From Aquamicrobium sp. LC103 (GTDB lineage Bacteria > Pseudomonadota > Alphaproteobacteria > Rhizobiales > Rhizobiaceae), in contig NZ_LBCQ02000007.1 of assembly GCF_001014615.2 (NCBI RefSeq), positions 248,001-312,000 on the forward strand: a DNA stretch of 64,000 bases, written 5' to 3'. Each line of letters starts with the position of its first letter. The stretch's first letter is position 1. Below the pieces are notes generated by a model. The model saw only the letters and a list, made by a program, of their open reading frames with translations, was not told where the DNA came from and ran no database searches. Below, piece by piece: positions 10,156-19,872 of this stretch. Both the position numbers and the translations under genes were made by a program.

Positions 10156-11553
10156 ATGCGGGGATTGATGTTCGGCGCCGGCACGCTGGCGCTGCTGGCG
10201 ATGAATTGCGCGGCGGCGCAGGCGCGAGACGAGCAGGCTTGTGTGTCGCTGAGCGGGCTGGAACTGCCGGGTTACGATCTGCGGATAGAAAGCGCGAAGC
10301 ATGTGGCCGGGGAGGAGCCGCCGCATTGTCTTTTGACGGGCTCCTTCGAGCATCGCACCGGCGTCGACGGTGTCCCTTATGCCATCGGTTTCGGTCTGGC
10401 CTTGCCCGACGACTGGTCGGGACGGTTCTTGTTTCAGGGTGGCGGAGGGCTGAACGGTTCGGTGAGGCCCCCCATAGGCGCGACCGCGGCCGGGGAAAAA
10501 TCCGCGCTCGAGCGCGGCTTCGCGGTGGTTTCCAACGACGGCGGTCACAAGGGCGAGAGCTTCGACGCCTCCTTCAAGAAGGACCAGATCGCGGCCTTGA
10601 ACTTTGCACAAGGCTCGGTGGACAAGGTGACCAGGCTCGCCCGCGCCATCGTCGACAAATATTACGGCACGCCGGCCAGCCGCTCCTACTTCGCCGGCTG
10701 CTCGACCGGCGGGCGCGAGGGGATGATCGCGGTGCAGCGCTATCCTGATCTGTTCGACGGCATCATCGTCGGGGCTCCCGCGATGCGCACTGGCCGCTCC
10801 AACATGTCGCTCGCGGCCAAGGCCGTCGCCATGAACCGCATAGCGGCGAAGGGCGCCGATGGCTTGCCCGACCGGATGGCAGCGCTCGGCGATTCAGACC
10901 GCGAATCGATCTTGACGGGTCTGCTGGAAGCCTGTGATGGGCTCGACGGCGCCGAGGACGGCATGATCTTCAACATGGCGGCCTGCGCCTTCGACCCCAG
11001 AAAGCTCGCCTGTGAGGGCGAAAAAGGCGGAACCTGCCTCACCGTGGAACAGGCCGAGGTCGTCGCCGAGACCTTCGCGCCGACATTCGACGCTTCCGGT
11101 CGGGCGGCCTATCCGGCATTTCCCTACGATACGGGCATCGTCTCCGAGGCGGATACGATACCGGGCATCCTGCGCGTGGACGACAAACGGAACCGTCAGT
11201 TCCGCAACACGGCGCTCGACTTCGACGTCGACGCCATCCTCGCGGCGCTCGACGGCGATCCGCACCAGCATCTCATCGACACGAACGGATGGACCGACCT
11301 CGGCTCGTTCGCGGGCCAGGGCGGCAGGATCATGTTCTTCCACGGCATGAGCGATCCGGGCGGGCTCGACCAGTTCGACATGCTGAGCGAATTGGTCGAA
11401 TGGGTCGAGAACGGGGTTGTACCCGATCGCGTCGTAGCCTCGGGCAGCGCTTTTCCCGAGCGCACGCGGCCGTTGTGCCCGTATCCGGCCTACGCTCACT
11501 ATTCCGGAAGCGGCGACGCGGAGAATGCCGCCAGTTTCGAGTGCCGTCAGTAA
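10156..11553 (+). CDS. Tannase/feruloyl esterase family protein with the catalytic-His segment missing
   Basis: A 465-residue secreted protein with a signal peptide (about residues 1-23, ending AQA-R). The family hydrolyses phenolic esters. The nucleophile elbow FAGCSTGGREG places Ser183 beside Cys182, and Asp400 lies in HGMSDP. In family members about 40 residues separate this Asp from the catalytic His-Cys pair, and an LDQFDML block follows that pair. Here only three residues separate HGMSDP from LDQFDML, so the histidine and the disulfide partner of Cys182 are both absent. The frame stays open and the C-terminal RPLCPYP block is intact, which indicates an in-frame deletion. The product may be inactive. 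A palindrome and a leader hairpin lie upstream. Confidence 0.85.
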   Translation: MRGLMFGAGTLALLAMNCAAAQARDEQACVSLSGLELPGYDLRIESAKHVAGEEPPHCLLTGSFEHRTGVDGVPYAIGFGLALPDDWSGRFLFQGGGGLNGSVRPPIGATAAGEKSALERGFAVVSNDGGHKGESFDASFKKDQIAALNFAQGSVDKVTRLARAIVDKYYGTPASRSYFAGCSTGGREGMIAVQRYPDLFDGIIVGAPAMRTGRSNMSLAAKAVAMNRIAAKGADGLPDRMAALGDSDRESILTGLLEACDGLDGAEDGMIFNMAACAFDPRKLACEGEKGGTCLTVEQAEVVAETFAPTFDASGRAAYPAFPYDTGIVSEADTIPGILRVDDKRNRQFRNTALDFDVDAILAALDGDPHQHLIDTNGWTDLGSFAGQGGRIMFFHGMSDPGGLDQFDMLSELVEWVENGVVPDRVVASGSAFPERTRPLCPYPAYAHYSGSGDAENAASFECRQ

Positions 11554-11612
11554 AGCCATCTCGGCTTGAAGGAATTCGGGGCCGCCTTGCGACGACCCCG
11601 AAAACCTGTCGA

Positions 11613-13619
11613 TCAGACGCCGATCTTGCCGCCGCCCTGCTTGGTGATGGCAACGACGGCCGGACGGACCGGAATGTCGTCCTGGAAATCCGGCCAGCGA
11701 GTGGAAAGATCCTCGTAATAGGAGGGGCGGCCGAACGGCTCCCAGTCGTCGCCGCCGTCGCCCGGATGTTGCACGGCCACGAACAGCGACTGGTCGTCGG
11801 GCGTGAAGACCGGGCCGCAGAGCTCGGCGCCCACCGGCACGCGGTAGAAGAGCTTTGACGTCGCGCGTGCATCGCCCTCCGTATCGACGGCCCAAAGTCC
11901 GTCGGTGCGGCCCGTGGCCGAGGGGTTGTTGCCATCGGTCGAAACCCAAAGCCGCCCGGCGGCGTCGATCGCGCAATTGTCCGGCATGCCGAACCAGCCA
12001 TCCTTGGTGGTCTCGGTGGTGAAGGTGGCACCGACCTCGGCTATCGAGGGATCGCCGCACTGCAGCAGCACCTCCCATTTGCCCGTGGTCGCCGCGAAGT
12101 CGCCGTCGGTTTCGGCGATCTCGATGATGTGGCCGAAGGCGTTCTTGGCGCGCGGGTTGGCGGCGTCGACGTCCTCCTCCGAGCGGCGGGTGTTGTTGGT
12201 CAGCATGACGTAGACGCGGCCGTTGACCGCGTTGGGTTCGACATCCTCCGGGCGGTCCATCTTGGTGGCGCCGAGGAGGTCTGCGGCGCGGCGCGTCTCG
12301 ATGACGACGTCGGCCTGGCTCTCGAAACCGTTTTCGGCCGTCAGCGGTCCTTCACCATGGATGAGCGGCAGCCACTCCATCGAACCATCCTCGTCGAAGC
12401 GAGCCACGTAGAGCGTGCCCTCGTCGAGCAGGTCCATGTTCGCTGCGCGGTCGTCGGGATTGTAGCGGCCGGCGGTGACGAATTTATACACATAGTCGAA
12501 GCGCTCGTCGTCGCCGAGATAGAAGACGACGCGGCCGTCGCGCGAGACGATGGATTCGGCGCCTTCGTGCTTGGTGCGACCCAGCGCGGTACGCTTCTTC
12601 GGCGTGGAGTTCGGGTCGAACGGATCGACCTCGACGATCCAGCCGAAACGGTTGGGCTCGTTCGGCTCCTTCGAGACGTCGAAGCGGTCGTAGAACTTGC
12701 CCCATTCATAGGTTGCGTCCGGCACGCCGAGGCGCTCGTAATTGGTCGCCTCCGGGTGGTCGGCCGGCAGCTCTCCCATGAAATAGCCGTGGAAGTTCTC
12801 CTCCGCCATGATGTAGGTGCCCCAGGGCGTGACGCCGCCGGCACAGTTGTTGACGGTGCCGAGCACGCGGGTGCCGGTGGCGTCCGCGCCGGTGCGCAGG
12901 CGCTCGTGACCGGCAGCCGGTCCAGTGACCTCCATTTCGGTATCGGCGGTGATGCGACGGTTGTACGACGAATCCTTGACGAGCTGCCATTTGCCGTCGA
13001 CGCGGCGGATTTCGGCGACCGTGCCGCCATGCGCGGCCATTTCGATGTCGACGCGCTTCTGGTCCGCGGGCGCGACCTGCGGCTTGCCGTCCGCGATGGT
13101 CACGATGCCGGGGAACATCAGATGCTCGTTGGTGTATTCGTGATTGACCACCAGCAGGCCATGGGCTGCCGGGTCCTCGGCGTCGGGCAGGGGGATATAG
13201 CCGACATAGTCGTTGTTGTAGCCGAACTGACGGCGCTGGCTTTCCGCGGTCTGCGCGGTCGGATCGAATTCCGGCGCGTCGGGAAAGAGCGGATCACCCC
13301 AGCGCAGGAGCACGTCGGCGTCGTAGCCCTCGGCCACGTGATGGTTCTCGTCGACGCCCGCGGCGACCTCGGGAAAGGAAAAGGCGGAGCCGGTGCCGCC
13401 GGCGCGCGCCTTGTCGGCGCTGATGAGGGCAAGCGGGGCGACCGTCGCGGAGATCGCCGAGACGGCGAGCGCGCCCTTCAGGAGATCGCGGCGCGAGAAG
13501 CGCTTGGCGATGATCTCGCCCATGGTGGGGTTGTCGCTGGCGTTGCGCGCCGGGCCGTCGGCCTCTTCCAGCAGGCTCGTGCGGAAGATCGATTCACTGG
13601 CTGGAGTGTGCTTGTTCAT
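11613..13619 (-). CDS. phoX: PhoX family alkaline phosphatase (DUF839), Tat-exported
   Basis: A 668-residue PhoX-type phosphatase, a calcium/iron enzyme that releases phosphate from organic esters outside the inner membrane. A Tat signal is present: FSRRDLLKG with the twin arginine at residues 43-44, then a hydrophobic stretch and a cleavage site near ADKARA. The body has the DUF839 blocks, including NHEYTNEHLMFPG, NNCAGGVTPWGTY and the C-terminal FTPDDQSLFVAVQHPG. The start at 13619 was chosen because an in-frame extension to 13730 adds no family sequence and would run through the PHO box. Phosphate-starvation control by PhoB is inferred from that box. Confidence 0.93.
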   Translation of the reverse strand: MNKHTPASESIFRTSLLEEADGPARNASDNPTMGEIIAKRFSRRDLLKGALAVSAISATVAPLALISADKARAGGTGSAFSFPEVAAGVDENHHVAEGYDADVLLRWGDPLFPDAPEFDPTAQTAESQRRQFGYNNDYVGYIPLPDAEDPAAHGLLVVNHEYTNEHLMFPGIVTIADGKPQVAPADQKRVDIEMAAHGGTVAEIRRVDGKWQLVKDSSYNRRITADTEMEVTGPAAGHERLRTGADATGTRVLGTVNNCAGGVTPWGTYIMAEENFHGYFMGELPADHPEATNYERLGVPDATYEWGKFYDRFDVSKEPNEPNRFGWIVEVDPFDPNSTPKKRTALGRTKHEGAESIVSRDGRVVFYLGDDERFDYVYKFVTAGRYNPDDRAANMDLLDEGTLYVARFDEDGSMEWLPLIHGEGPLTAENGFESQADVVIETRRAADLLGATKMDRPEDVEPNAVNGRVYVMLTNNTRRSEEDVDAANPRAKNAFGHIIEIAETDGDFAATTGKWEVLLQCGDPSIAEVGATFTTETTKDGWFGMPDNCAIDAAGRLWVSTDGNNPSATGRTDGLWAVDTEGDARATSKLFYRVPVGAELCGPVFTPDDQSLFVAVQHPGDGGDDWEPFGRPSYYEDLSTRWPDFQDDIPVRPAVVAITKQGGGKIGV

Positions 13620-13690
13620 CGTCCAATCCTGTTCATGAGATAATGCAAGTTCGCTTGTTTGGAACTGCTCCAAGCTGGTAAGGCCTGCGC

Positions 13691-13708
13691 ATGACAGTGG
13701 GATGAAAT
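13691..13708 (-). promoter_or_regulatory. PHO box upstream of phoX
   Basis: Read on the minus strand this is ATTTCAT-CCCA-CTGTCAT. The PhoB consensus is two CTGTCAT repeats separated by 4 nt. The proximal repeat matches 7/7 and the distal one 5/7. It lies 72-89 nt before the phoX start codon, where an activator site is expected. Confidence 0.75.
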
Positions 13709-13798
13709 CGGGTAGTCGGCTCCTGCGCATTTTACGGGACTTGGGCGAACCTTGCGGACCTGCTGTAAAAGACGATCGGAAGTGGACTTAACCGGACA

Positions 13799-14653
13799 AT
13801 GGCAGGCACTGATTTGAAGAAAGCGCTCATCGAGGAAGGACCGGCGATCATCCTGGTCGAGCCGCAGCTCGGCGAGAACATCGGCATGGTGGCCCGGGCC
13901 ATGGCGAATTTCGGTCTGGTCGAGCTGCGGCTCGTCAATCCGCGCGACGGTTGGCCGAGCGAGAAGGCGCGGGCGGCCGCGAGCAAGGCGGATCACGTCA
14001 TCGACCGCGTCGAGGTCTACGAGACGGTGAAGGACGCGATCTCCGACCTCAATTATGTGATCGCCACCACGGCGCGCGAGCGCGACGGCTTCAAGCCGGT
14101 GCGCGGGCCGGTGGAGGCCGGCCGGATACTGAGACGGCGTTTTGTCGGCGGCGAGAAATGCGGCATTCTCTTCGGGCGCGAGCGCTTCGGCCTCGACAAC
14201 GAGGAAGTGGGCCTCGCCGACGAGATCGTCACCTTTCCGGTGAATCCCGCCTTCGCCTCCCTCAACATCGCCCAGGCCGTTCTTCTCATGTCCTATGAAT
14301 GGATGAAGTCCGGGTTGGAGGATGAGACGCAGACACCGTTCCGTGGGCCGGAAATGGCGCCAGCGCCGAAGCGCGCGCTGCAGGGCCTGTTCGATCATCT
14401 GGAGGAGGCGCTCGAGGCGCGCGGCTATTTCCGTCCGGCCGCAAAGAAGCCCAAGATGGTCGACAATCTCCGCGCCGTTCTGACCCGGCCGGGATTCGCC
14501 GAGGCAGAGATCAAGGTATTGCGGGGCATCGTCGCCTCGCTCGATTACTTTTCGCCGAAATCGCCACGCGGCTCGGGCTATCCCGAGCGCAAGGCGAAGG
14601 CGGATGCGGCGGCGCGCGAGAGGGCGGATGATGACAAGAGCGGGGACGAATAG
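13799..14653 (+). CDS. trmJ: tRNA (cytidine/uridine-2'-O-)-methyltransferase TrmJ-like, SPOUT family
   Basis: A 284-residue SPOUT (SpoU/TrmH) methyltransferase. The knot motifs are clear: [20 protein letters not shown] with the catalytic Asn/Arg, then [16 protein letters not shown], and [14 protein letters not shown] for SAM binding. This order and the helical C-terminal extension fit TrmJ, which methylates the 2'-O of nucleotide 32 in some tRNAs. A related rRNA methyltransferase cannot be excluded. Its 3' end overlaps the start of murI by about 26 nt, so translation is probably coupled. Confidence 0.85.
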   Translation: MAGTDLKKALIEEGPAIILVEPQLGENIGMVARAMANFGLVELRLVNPRDGWPSEKARAAASKADHVIDRVEVYETVKDAISDLNYVIATTARERDGFKPVRGPVEAGRILRRRFVGGEKCGILFGRERFGLDNEEVGLADEIVTFPVNPAFASLNIAQAVLLMSYEWMKSGLEDETQTPFRGPEMAPAPKRALQGLFDHLEEALEARGYFRPAAKKPKMVDNLRAVLTRPGFAEAEIKVLRGIVASLDYFSPKSPRGSGYPERKAKADAAARERADDDKSGDE

Positions 14654-15476
14654 CAGCCGGCCGATCCTGGTATTCGATTCGGGCGTCGGCGGGCTCACGG
14701 TGCTGCGCGAGGCGCGCGTGCTGATGCCGGACCGGCGTTTCGTCTATGTCGCCGACGACGCCGCCTTTCCGTACGGGGCGTGGGAGGAGGAAGCGCTGCG
14801 GGCGCATATCGTGAGGCTCTTCGCCGGCCTGATCGAGCGTCATCGGCCGGAAATCGCGGTGATCGCCTGCAACACGGCGTCCACCATCGTGCTGGATGGC
14901 CTGCGCGATGCCTTTCCCGACACGCCCTTCGTCGGAACCGTGCCCGCCATCAAGCCGGCGGCCGAGCGCACCCGTTCGGGCCTCGTCTCGGTGCTTGCGA
15001 CACCCGGTACGGTGAAACGACAATATACGCGGGACCTGATCAGCGAATGGGCCACCAAGTGCCACGTCCGGCTGGTCGGCAGCGACCGCCTGGCCTCGCT
15101 CGCCGAAACCTATATGCGCGACGGCTTCGTCGACGAGGAGGCCGTGCGTGCCGAGATCGCGCCTTGCTTCCTCGACGAGGGCGGCAGGCGCACCGACATC
15201 GTGGTGCTGGCCTGCACGCATTATCCCTTTCTGGTCAACCGCATGCGCAAGACCGCGCCCTGGCCGGTGGATTGGATCGATCCCGCCGAAGCGATCGCCC
15301 GGCGGGCGCTGTCTCTGCTCCCGCGGGAGCACGCCGCGCAGATGCACGGGCCGGGCGGCCCGGACCTCGCCATCTTCACCTCCGGCGCCTCCGATTTCGC
15401 CGCGCGGCGGCTGATGCAAGGTTTTGGCTTGATGGTGAGGGACGGCGACGGGCGACAACAAGAACCTGATTCATGA
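14628..15476 (+). CDS. murI: Glutamate racemase
   Basis: A cytosolic racemase of about 282 residues that supplies D-glutamate for peptidoglycan. The substrate loop DSGVGGLTV, the first catalytic cysteine in ACNTAST and the second in ACTHYPF are all present. The two ATGs at 14628 and 14631 follow a GAGAGGGCGG site inside the end of trmJ. An earlier in-frame start at 14604 adds an arginine-rich peptide not typical of MurI. It overlaps trmJ, which implies one transcript. Confidence 0.95.
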   Translation: MMTRAGTNSSRPILVFDSGVGGLTVLREARVLMPDRRFVYVADDAAFPYGAWEEEALRAHIVRLFAGLIERHRPEIAVIACNTASTIVLDGLRDAFPDTPFVGTVPAIKPAAERTRSGLVSVLATPGTVKRQYTRDLISEWATKCHVRLVGSDRLASLAETYMRDGFVDEEAVRAEIAPCFLDEGGRRTDIVVLACTHYPFLVNRMRKTAPWPVDWIDPAEAIARRALSLLPREHAAQMHGPGGPDLAIFTSGASDFAARRLMQGFGLMVRDGDGRQQEPDS

Positions 15477-15560
15477 CGAGAGGGGTGCCATAGGTTGGCG
15501 TTTTGGTCGTCGTCCGTTACTTCCGAGCATCGCGACGTCCAACCCGGTGAATAGGCATCG

Positions 15561-15589
15561 TTGACATTCCGGCCTTTTTCGCCTAGTTG
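15561..15589 (+). promoter_or_regulatory. Candidate rpsD promoter
   Basis: A perfect -35 hexamer TTGACA (15561-15566) is followed after 17 nt by TAGTTG. This leaves a leader of about 165 nt before rpsD, which includes a small GGAGC/GCTCC hairpin at 15721-15735 close to the start. The 286-nt gap before rpsD holds no gene. Confidence 0.4.
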
Positions 15590-15762
15590 ACCGCCAGCGC
15601 CGGGCAGAGATGTCCGGCGATTTGAATGACGTGTCCCGTGGATATCTTCGCAAAGCGTGCGTGGAATATCCTGTCAGGTCTCGAAAACGGAGGCCAGAGG
15701 AGGGCGCGTTTCCTTTGCCTGGAGCGTGAAGCTCCGGGTGCAATTGCTTGAAAGGGAATGCG

Positions 15763-16380
15763 ATGAGCAAGCGCGAATCCGCAAAGTACAAAATTGACCG
15801 CCGTCTCGGCGAAAACATCTGGGGCCGTCCGAAGTCCCCGGTCAACCGCCGTGAATACGGCCCGGGCCAGCACGGTCAGCGCCGCAAGGGCAAGCTCTCC
15901 GACTTCGGCCTGCAGCTTCGCGCCAAGCAGAAGCTGAAGGGCCACTATGGCGACATCTCCGAAAAGCAGTTCCGCAAGACCTATGAAGAGGCGGACCGTC
16001 GCAAGGGCGATACGCCGGACAACCTGATCGGCCTGCTGGAATCGCGCCTTGACGCGGTCGTCTACCGCGCCAAGTTCGTGCCGACGATCTTCGCCGCGCG
16101 CCAGTTCGTCAATCACGGCCACGTCAACGTCAACGGCCGCCGCACCAACATCGCCTCCTACCGCTGCAAGCCGGGCGACGTGATCGAGGTCCGCGAGAAG
16201 TCGAAGCAGCTCGTTATCGTCCTCGAATCGGTCCAGCTCGCCGAGCGCGACGTGCCGGACTACATCGAGGTCGACCACAACAAGATGGTCGCTACCTATG
16301 CGCGCGTTCCGGGCCTCGCCGACGTGCCGTTCGCGGTTCAGATGGAACCGAACCTGGTCGTCGAGTTCTACTCGCGCTGA
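15763..16380 (+). CDS. rpsD: 30S ribosomal protein S4
   Basis: A 205-residue S4, a primary 16S rRNA-binding protein that starts assembly of the small-subunit body. The N-terminal basic region is followed by the S4 RNA-binding domain ([11 protein letters not shown] through [22 protein letters not shown]). The ATG at 15763 (MSKRES) gives the standard length; the ATG five codons earlier is not supported. It stands alone here instead of in the large ribosomal operon, as is common in alphaproteobacteria. S4 often autoregulates its mRNA; whether the small leader hairpin takes part is unknown. Confidence 0.99.
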   Translation: MSKRESAKYKIDRRLGENIWGRPKSPVNRREYGPGQHGQRRKGKLSDFGLQLRAKQKLKGHYGDISEKQFRKTYEEADRRKGDTPDNLIGLLESRLDAVVYRAKFVPTIFAARQFVNHGHVNVNGRRTNIASYRCKPGDVIEVREKSKQLVIVLESVQLAERDVPDYIEVDHNKMVATYARVPGLADVPFAVQMEPNLVVEFYSR

Positions 16381-16399
16381 TATCTGCAAATCATGCTGC

Positions 16400-16422
16400 A
16401 AGGGCCGCGCAATGCGGCCCTT
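16400..16422 (+). terminator. Likely terminator of rpsD
   Basis: A 9-bp stem (AAGGGCCGC, 16400-16408, with 16414-16422) has a 5-nt loop. It is followed by a poor T tract (GTTGATT), so termination may be only partial. Confidence 0.5.
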
Positions 16423-16557
16423 GTTGATTCCGGTTTTGGAATTTTTCCTTTTTTAGACTACACATTGCGCCGAACAATTGTGCTCGAACAAAGCGCGTCG
16501 CGCTTGTGGTACGCTCCCTGAAAGCATGATGCCGTCTCGGAGAAAGCGCGCAGCCTG

Positions 16558-17235
16558 ATGAAATCGACGACCGTAGCCGGCCACTACATCGCCCTGCTTT
16601 GGGCGACGGCCGTGTTCCTCCTGCTCCTCACCCTGTTTTCCTTCATGCTGCCGGACTTGACGGCGCATTGGTTCCTGTCCGAGGGCGGGCCGGTCGAGAC
16701 GCTTTCGGCTGCGGGCTACATCGTCTGCCTCGTCACGCTGGTACGCGAATGGGAGTATCCTCAGCTCCTCGACCATTATTACTTCCCGTCGACGATTCTC
16801 GCGGGCTGCGCCCGCGAATTGGATTTCCACACGCTGTTCACTAGCCGCAGCATCAGCACGCTGAGATTCTATACCTCCGGCGACGTTCCGATGGCTGAGA
16901 AGGTCGTGGTGGTCGCCGTCCTCGTGTTTCTCGCCTGGTGCGGCATTGCGATGATCCGCCGCCATGCGGGTGATTTCTTCACCGGCCTGCGCAAGGGAAA
17001 TGTCACGGCGCTTGCCATCGCCGCGGCGATCATCAGCGGCGGCCTCTCCAAATCATTCGACGGGCTCGGTCGCAAGCTGGCGGATTTCGGCATCGAGCTC
17101 GGCCTCGGCGGCATCAAGGCCGCGCTCGCCATTGAGGAAGTGCTCGAACTGGGCATTCCCATGTTCCTGATGATCGCCATCTTCGCCTACTTCCCGAAGG
17201 TCACCGCAGCGCGGGTGCAGAGAAATGCAAGCTGA
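16558..17235 (+). CDS. Integral membrane protein of unknown function
   Basis: A 225-residue protein with about five or six hydrophobic segments, including an N-terminal [20 protein letters not shown] stretch, a central [17 protein letters not shown] and a C-terminal [12 protein letters not shown]. The middle contains charged, tyrosine-rich text ([15 protein letters not shown]) and a cysteine in [13 protein letters not shown] do not recognise the family. The ttcA start lies 11 nt inside its 3' end, so the two are translationally coupled, but a functional link is not shown. Confidence 0.75.
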   Translation: MKSTTVAGHYIALLWATAVFLLLLTLFSFMLPDLTAHWFLSEGGPVETLSAAGYIVCLVTLVREWEYPQLLDHYYFPSTILAGCARELDFHTLFTSRSISTLRFYTSGDVPMAEKVVVVAVLVFLAWCGIAMIRRHAGDFFTGLRKGNVTALAIAAAIISGGLSKSFDGLGRKLADFGIELGLGGIKAALAIEEVLELGIPMFLMIAIFAYFPKVTAARVQRNAS

Positions 17236-18064
17236 ACTGGTGGAAACGAGCCGGGAAGAGGGCACGCAGGCGCACCCCATCTTCCGATCCGTTCCGACGT
17301 CGGTCGAATTCAACAAGCTGCGCAAACGCCTCGTCCGCGAAACGCGCCAGGCGATCGAGGACTTCGCCATGGTCAAGCCCGGCGAGCGCTGGCTGGTCGC
17401 GCTTTCGGGCGGCAAGGATTCCTACGGCCTGCTGGCGCTGTTGCTCGACCTGAAATGGCGCGGGGTGCTGCCGGTCGAGCTGCTGGCGTGCAATCTCGAC
17501 CAGGGGCAGCCGAATTTTCCCAAGCACATCCTGCCCGAATTCCTCACCCGCAACGGCGTGGAGCACCGGATCGAATATCAGGACACCTATTCGATCGTCA
17601 CGGACAAGATTCCGGAGAACCGCACCTATTGCTCGCTATGCTCCAGGCTGCGGCGCGGCCATCTCTACCGCATCGCGCGTGAGGAAGGGTGTTCGGCGCT
17701 GGTGCTGGGTCACCACCGCGAGGACATTCTGGAGACGTTCTTCCTCAATCTCTTCCATGGCGGGCGGCTGGCGGCGATGCCGCCGAAACTGATGAACGAC
17801 GAGGGCGATATCATGGTGCTGCGGCCGCTCAGCTATTGCGCCGAGGCGGACCTCGCCAAATTCGCCGAGGCGATGAAGTTTCCCATCATCCCGTGCGATC
17901 TCTGCGGCAGCCAGGACGGCCTTCAGCGCAATGCGATGAAGGCGATGCTGGAGGATATCGAGCGGCGCATGCCGGGCCGCAAGGACACGATGATCCGAGC
18001 GATCGGCAATGTGCGTCCCTCGCATCTGCTCGACACGAAGCTGTTCGATTTCACCGGATTGTGA
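17225..18064 (+). CDS. ttcA: tRNA 2-thiocytidine biosynthesis protein TtcA
   Basis: A 279-residue ATP-pyrophosphatase enzyme that thiolates cytidine-32 in tRNAs using an Fe-S cluster. The PP-loop SGGKDSYG and the two cysteine pairs CSLC and CDLC, which bind the cluster, are all present. The ATG at 17225 lies within the end of the preceding membrane-protein gene. It faces a convergent MFS gene 34 nt away, with no clear terminator between them. TrmJ, encoded nearby, also modifies position 32 of tRNA. Confidence 0.93.
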   Translation: MQAELVETSREEGTQAHPIFRSVPTSVEFNKLRKRLVRETRQAIEDFAMVKPGERWLVALSGGKDSYGLLALLLDLKWRGVLPVELLACNLDQGQPNFPKHILPEFLTRNGVEHRIEYQDTYSIVTDKIPENRTYCSLCSRLRRGHLYRIAREEGCSALVLGHHREDILETFFLNLFHGGRLAAMPPKLMNDEGDIMVLRPLSYCAEADLAKFAEAMKFPIIPCDLCGSQDGLQRNAMKAMLEDIERRMPGRKDTMIRAIGNVRPSHLLDTKLFDFTGL

Positions 18065-18098
18065 GCCGACGCCCGCGACAGGCGCCGGATGAGAAGCG

Positions 18099-19337
18099 TC
18101 ACACCGGCTTGTTGTGGACCTGGAACAGCTTGCCCTTTTCCGCCAGCAGTACCAGCGTCAGGCCCGCCAGCGCGCCGAAGAAATAGCCCGCGGCCAGCGG
18201 CGTGATCGTGCCGTTGAAGGCCTGACCGATCGAGGCGCCGATGATGCCGCCGCCGACGGTCTGGATGAAGCCCTGCACCGAGGAAGCGGTGCCGGCGACA
18301 TGGCCCAGTGGTTCCATCGCCAGCGAGTTGAAGTTCGAGCCGATCCAGGAGAACTGCATCATCGCCAGGGCGAAAAGCGACGTGAACAGCCACAGCGGCA
18401 TCGGCCCGGCAAGCGATATGGCGAAGGCGATGCCCGTTATCGTGAGGAAGCCGAGCAGGGCGCCATGCGCCATCCTGCGCATGCCGAACCGGCCGACGAG
18501 GCGCGAGTTCAGGAAGGACGACATCGCCATCAGGCCCGCCACGGCGGCGAACAGCACCGGAAACCACGCACCGACGTCGTATATGCCGATATAGATCTGC
18601 TGCGCGGAATTGATGAAACCGAACAGCGCGCCGAACATAAATGTGAGCCCGACCGTGTAGCAGATCGAGATGCGGTTGGTCAGCACGGTCCGGAATCCGT
18701 CCGTTATCGCGGAAATGGTAAGCGGGCGCCGGTATTCCTCATGCATCGTCTCGGGCAGGCGCATCCAGGTCCACAGCAGGATCAACGCCGACACGACGCC
18801 CATGAAGACGAAGATCATCGGCCATTCGGAAAACAGGATGATGACCTGACCAACCCCCGGCGCGATCACCGGGATGATCATGAAGACCATGAAGACCAGC
18901 GACATGACCTCGGCCATCGCCCGGCCGCCGAACGTGTCGCGCACGACCGAGACGGCGATGACGCGCGTCGCGGCGGCTCCGAGGCCCTGTATGAAGCGCA
19001 TGACCAGCAGGGCGCCGAAGCTCGGTGAAAGCGCACAGGCGAAAGCGGCCACGACATAGACGACGATGCCGGCGAGCAGCGGCCTGCGACGGCCGAAACG
19101 GTCGGAGAGCGGGCCGAAGAAGAGCTGAGCAAGCCCGAAACCGGTAACATAGGCGGTAATGACATATTGCCGGCTGTTCTCGTCGGCGACGCCGAGGCTG
19201 CCGCCGATCTGCTGCAGCGCCGGCAGCATGATGTCGATCGCGAGCGCATTGAGCGCCATAAGCGCGGCGGTCAAGGCAATGAATTCATATTTGGGAATGG
19301 AGTGCGCCGCTTGTCGCGGCTCGACATTCTTCTGCAT
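18099..19337 (-). CDS. MFS multidrug exporter, Bcr/CflA family
   Basis: A 412-residue, 12-helix major facilitator protein expected to export drugs or metabolites with proton influx. The loop 2-3 motif GPLSDRFGRRRPLL and the helix 4 region RFIQGLGAAATRVIAVSVVRD are diagnostic of the Bcr/CflA (DHA1) group. The ATG at 19337 (MQKNVEP) is preferred over an in-frame TTG at 19361, which would start inside the T tract of the grxD terminator. The substrate is unknown. Confidence 0.88.
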   Translation of the reverse strand: MQKNVEPRQAAHSIPKYEFIALTAALMALNALAIDIMLPALQQIGGSLGVADENSRQYVITAYVTGFGLAQLFFGPLSDRFGRRRPLLAGIVVYVVAAFACALSPSFGALLVMRFIQGLGAAATRVIAVSVVRDTFGGRAMAEVMSLVFMVFMIIPVIAPGVGQVIILFSEWPMIFVFMGVVSALILLWTWMRLPETMHEEYRRPLTISAITDGFRTVLTNRISICYTVGLTFMFGALFGFINSAQQIYIGIYDVGAWFPVLFAAVAGLMAMSSFLNSRLVGRFGMRRMAHGALLGFLTITGIAFAISLAGPMPLWLFTSLFALAMMQFSWIGSNFNSLAMEPLGHVAGTASSVQGFIQTVGGGIIGASIGQAFNGTITPLAAGYFFGALAGLTLVLLAEKGKLFQVHNKPV

Positions 19338-19360
19338 GAATGAAAATCCGATTTTCGGCA

Positions 19361-19390
19361 AAAACCAAAAGCGCCGGTGGGAGCCGGCGC
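19361..19390 (-). terminator. Terminator of the bolA-methyltransferase-grxD group
   Basis: On the minus strand a 7-bp GC stem (GCGCCGG, 19384-19390, with 19371-19377) is followed by TTTTGGTTTTT. It lies 50 nt after the grxD stop and just before the MFS gene. Confidence 0.8.
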
Positions 19391-19439
19391 ATTTCTACGT
19401 CGTGGGCTCCGCGGAACGGAGCCGGTCAGGTGTGTTGGA

Positions 19440-19775
19440 TCAGGCGGCGCCGCGGACGCTTACGCCTTTTTCCTCGAAGAAGGATTGCAACTCACCAGCC
19501 TGGAACATTTCGCGCACGATGTCGCAGCCGCCCACGAATTCGCCCTTGACGTAGAGCTGTGGAATCGTCGGCCAGTTGGAATATTCCTTGATGCCTTGGC
19601 GAAGCTCGTCCGAGGTGAGGATGTTCACGCCCTTGTAGTCGACACCGAGATAATCGAGAATCTGCACCACCTGACCGGAGAAGCCGCACTGCGGAAAGCC
19701 GGGCGTACCCTTCATGAAGAGCACGACGTCGTTGCTCTTGACTTCGTTGTCGATGAAACCGCTGATCTCGCTCAT
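19440..19775 (-). CDS. grxD: Monothiol glutaredoxin, Grx4 type
   Basis: A 111-residue CGFS-type glutaredoxin (FPQCGFSGQ). Such proteins bridge a [2Fe-2S] cluster between two monomers or with a BolA partner and deliver it to acceptors. Other conserved parts are the glutathione-binding KGTPGFP and [19 protein letters not shown]. The ATG at 19775 gives the normal single-domain length. A bolA gene lies two genes upstream on the same strand, which fits the known Grx4-BolA complex. Confidence 0.95.
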   Translation of the reverse strand: MSEISGFIDNEVKSNDVVLFMKGTPGFPQCGFSGQVVQILDYLGVDYKGVNILTSDELRQGIKEYSNWPTIPQLYVKGEFVGGCDIVREMFQAGELQSFFEEKGVSVRGAA

Positions 19776-19872
19776 GAGTTTGCCTTTCGTCGTCCGGTTC
19801 GCGTCCGAACAGGATATCGGTGTAGCCCCTAGATAGAATATCGCGGCGGCAATGTCGAGGATGCGAAACGCC

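Noticed and set aside
11575-11602. 7-bp inverted repeat between the tannase-like gene and phoX
   Set aside because: Long loop and no T run on either strand, so it is not a convincing terminator.
12129-13643. A 504-codon plus-strand frame opposite phoX
   Set aside because: Shadow of the PhoX gene, with GC-skewed composition and no known motif; the phoX frame has all family blocks and a Tat signal.
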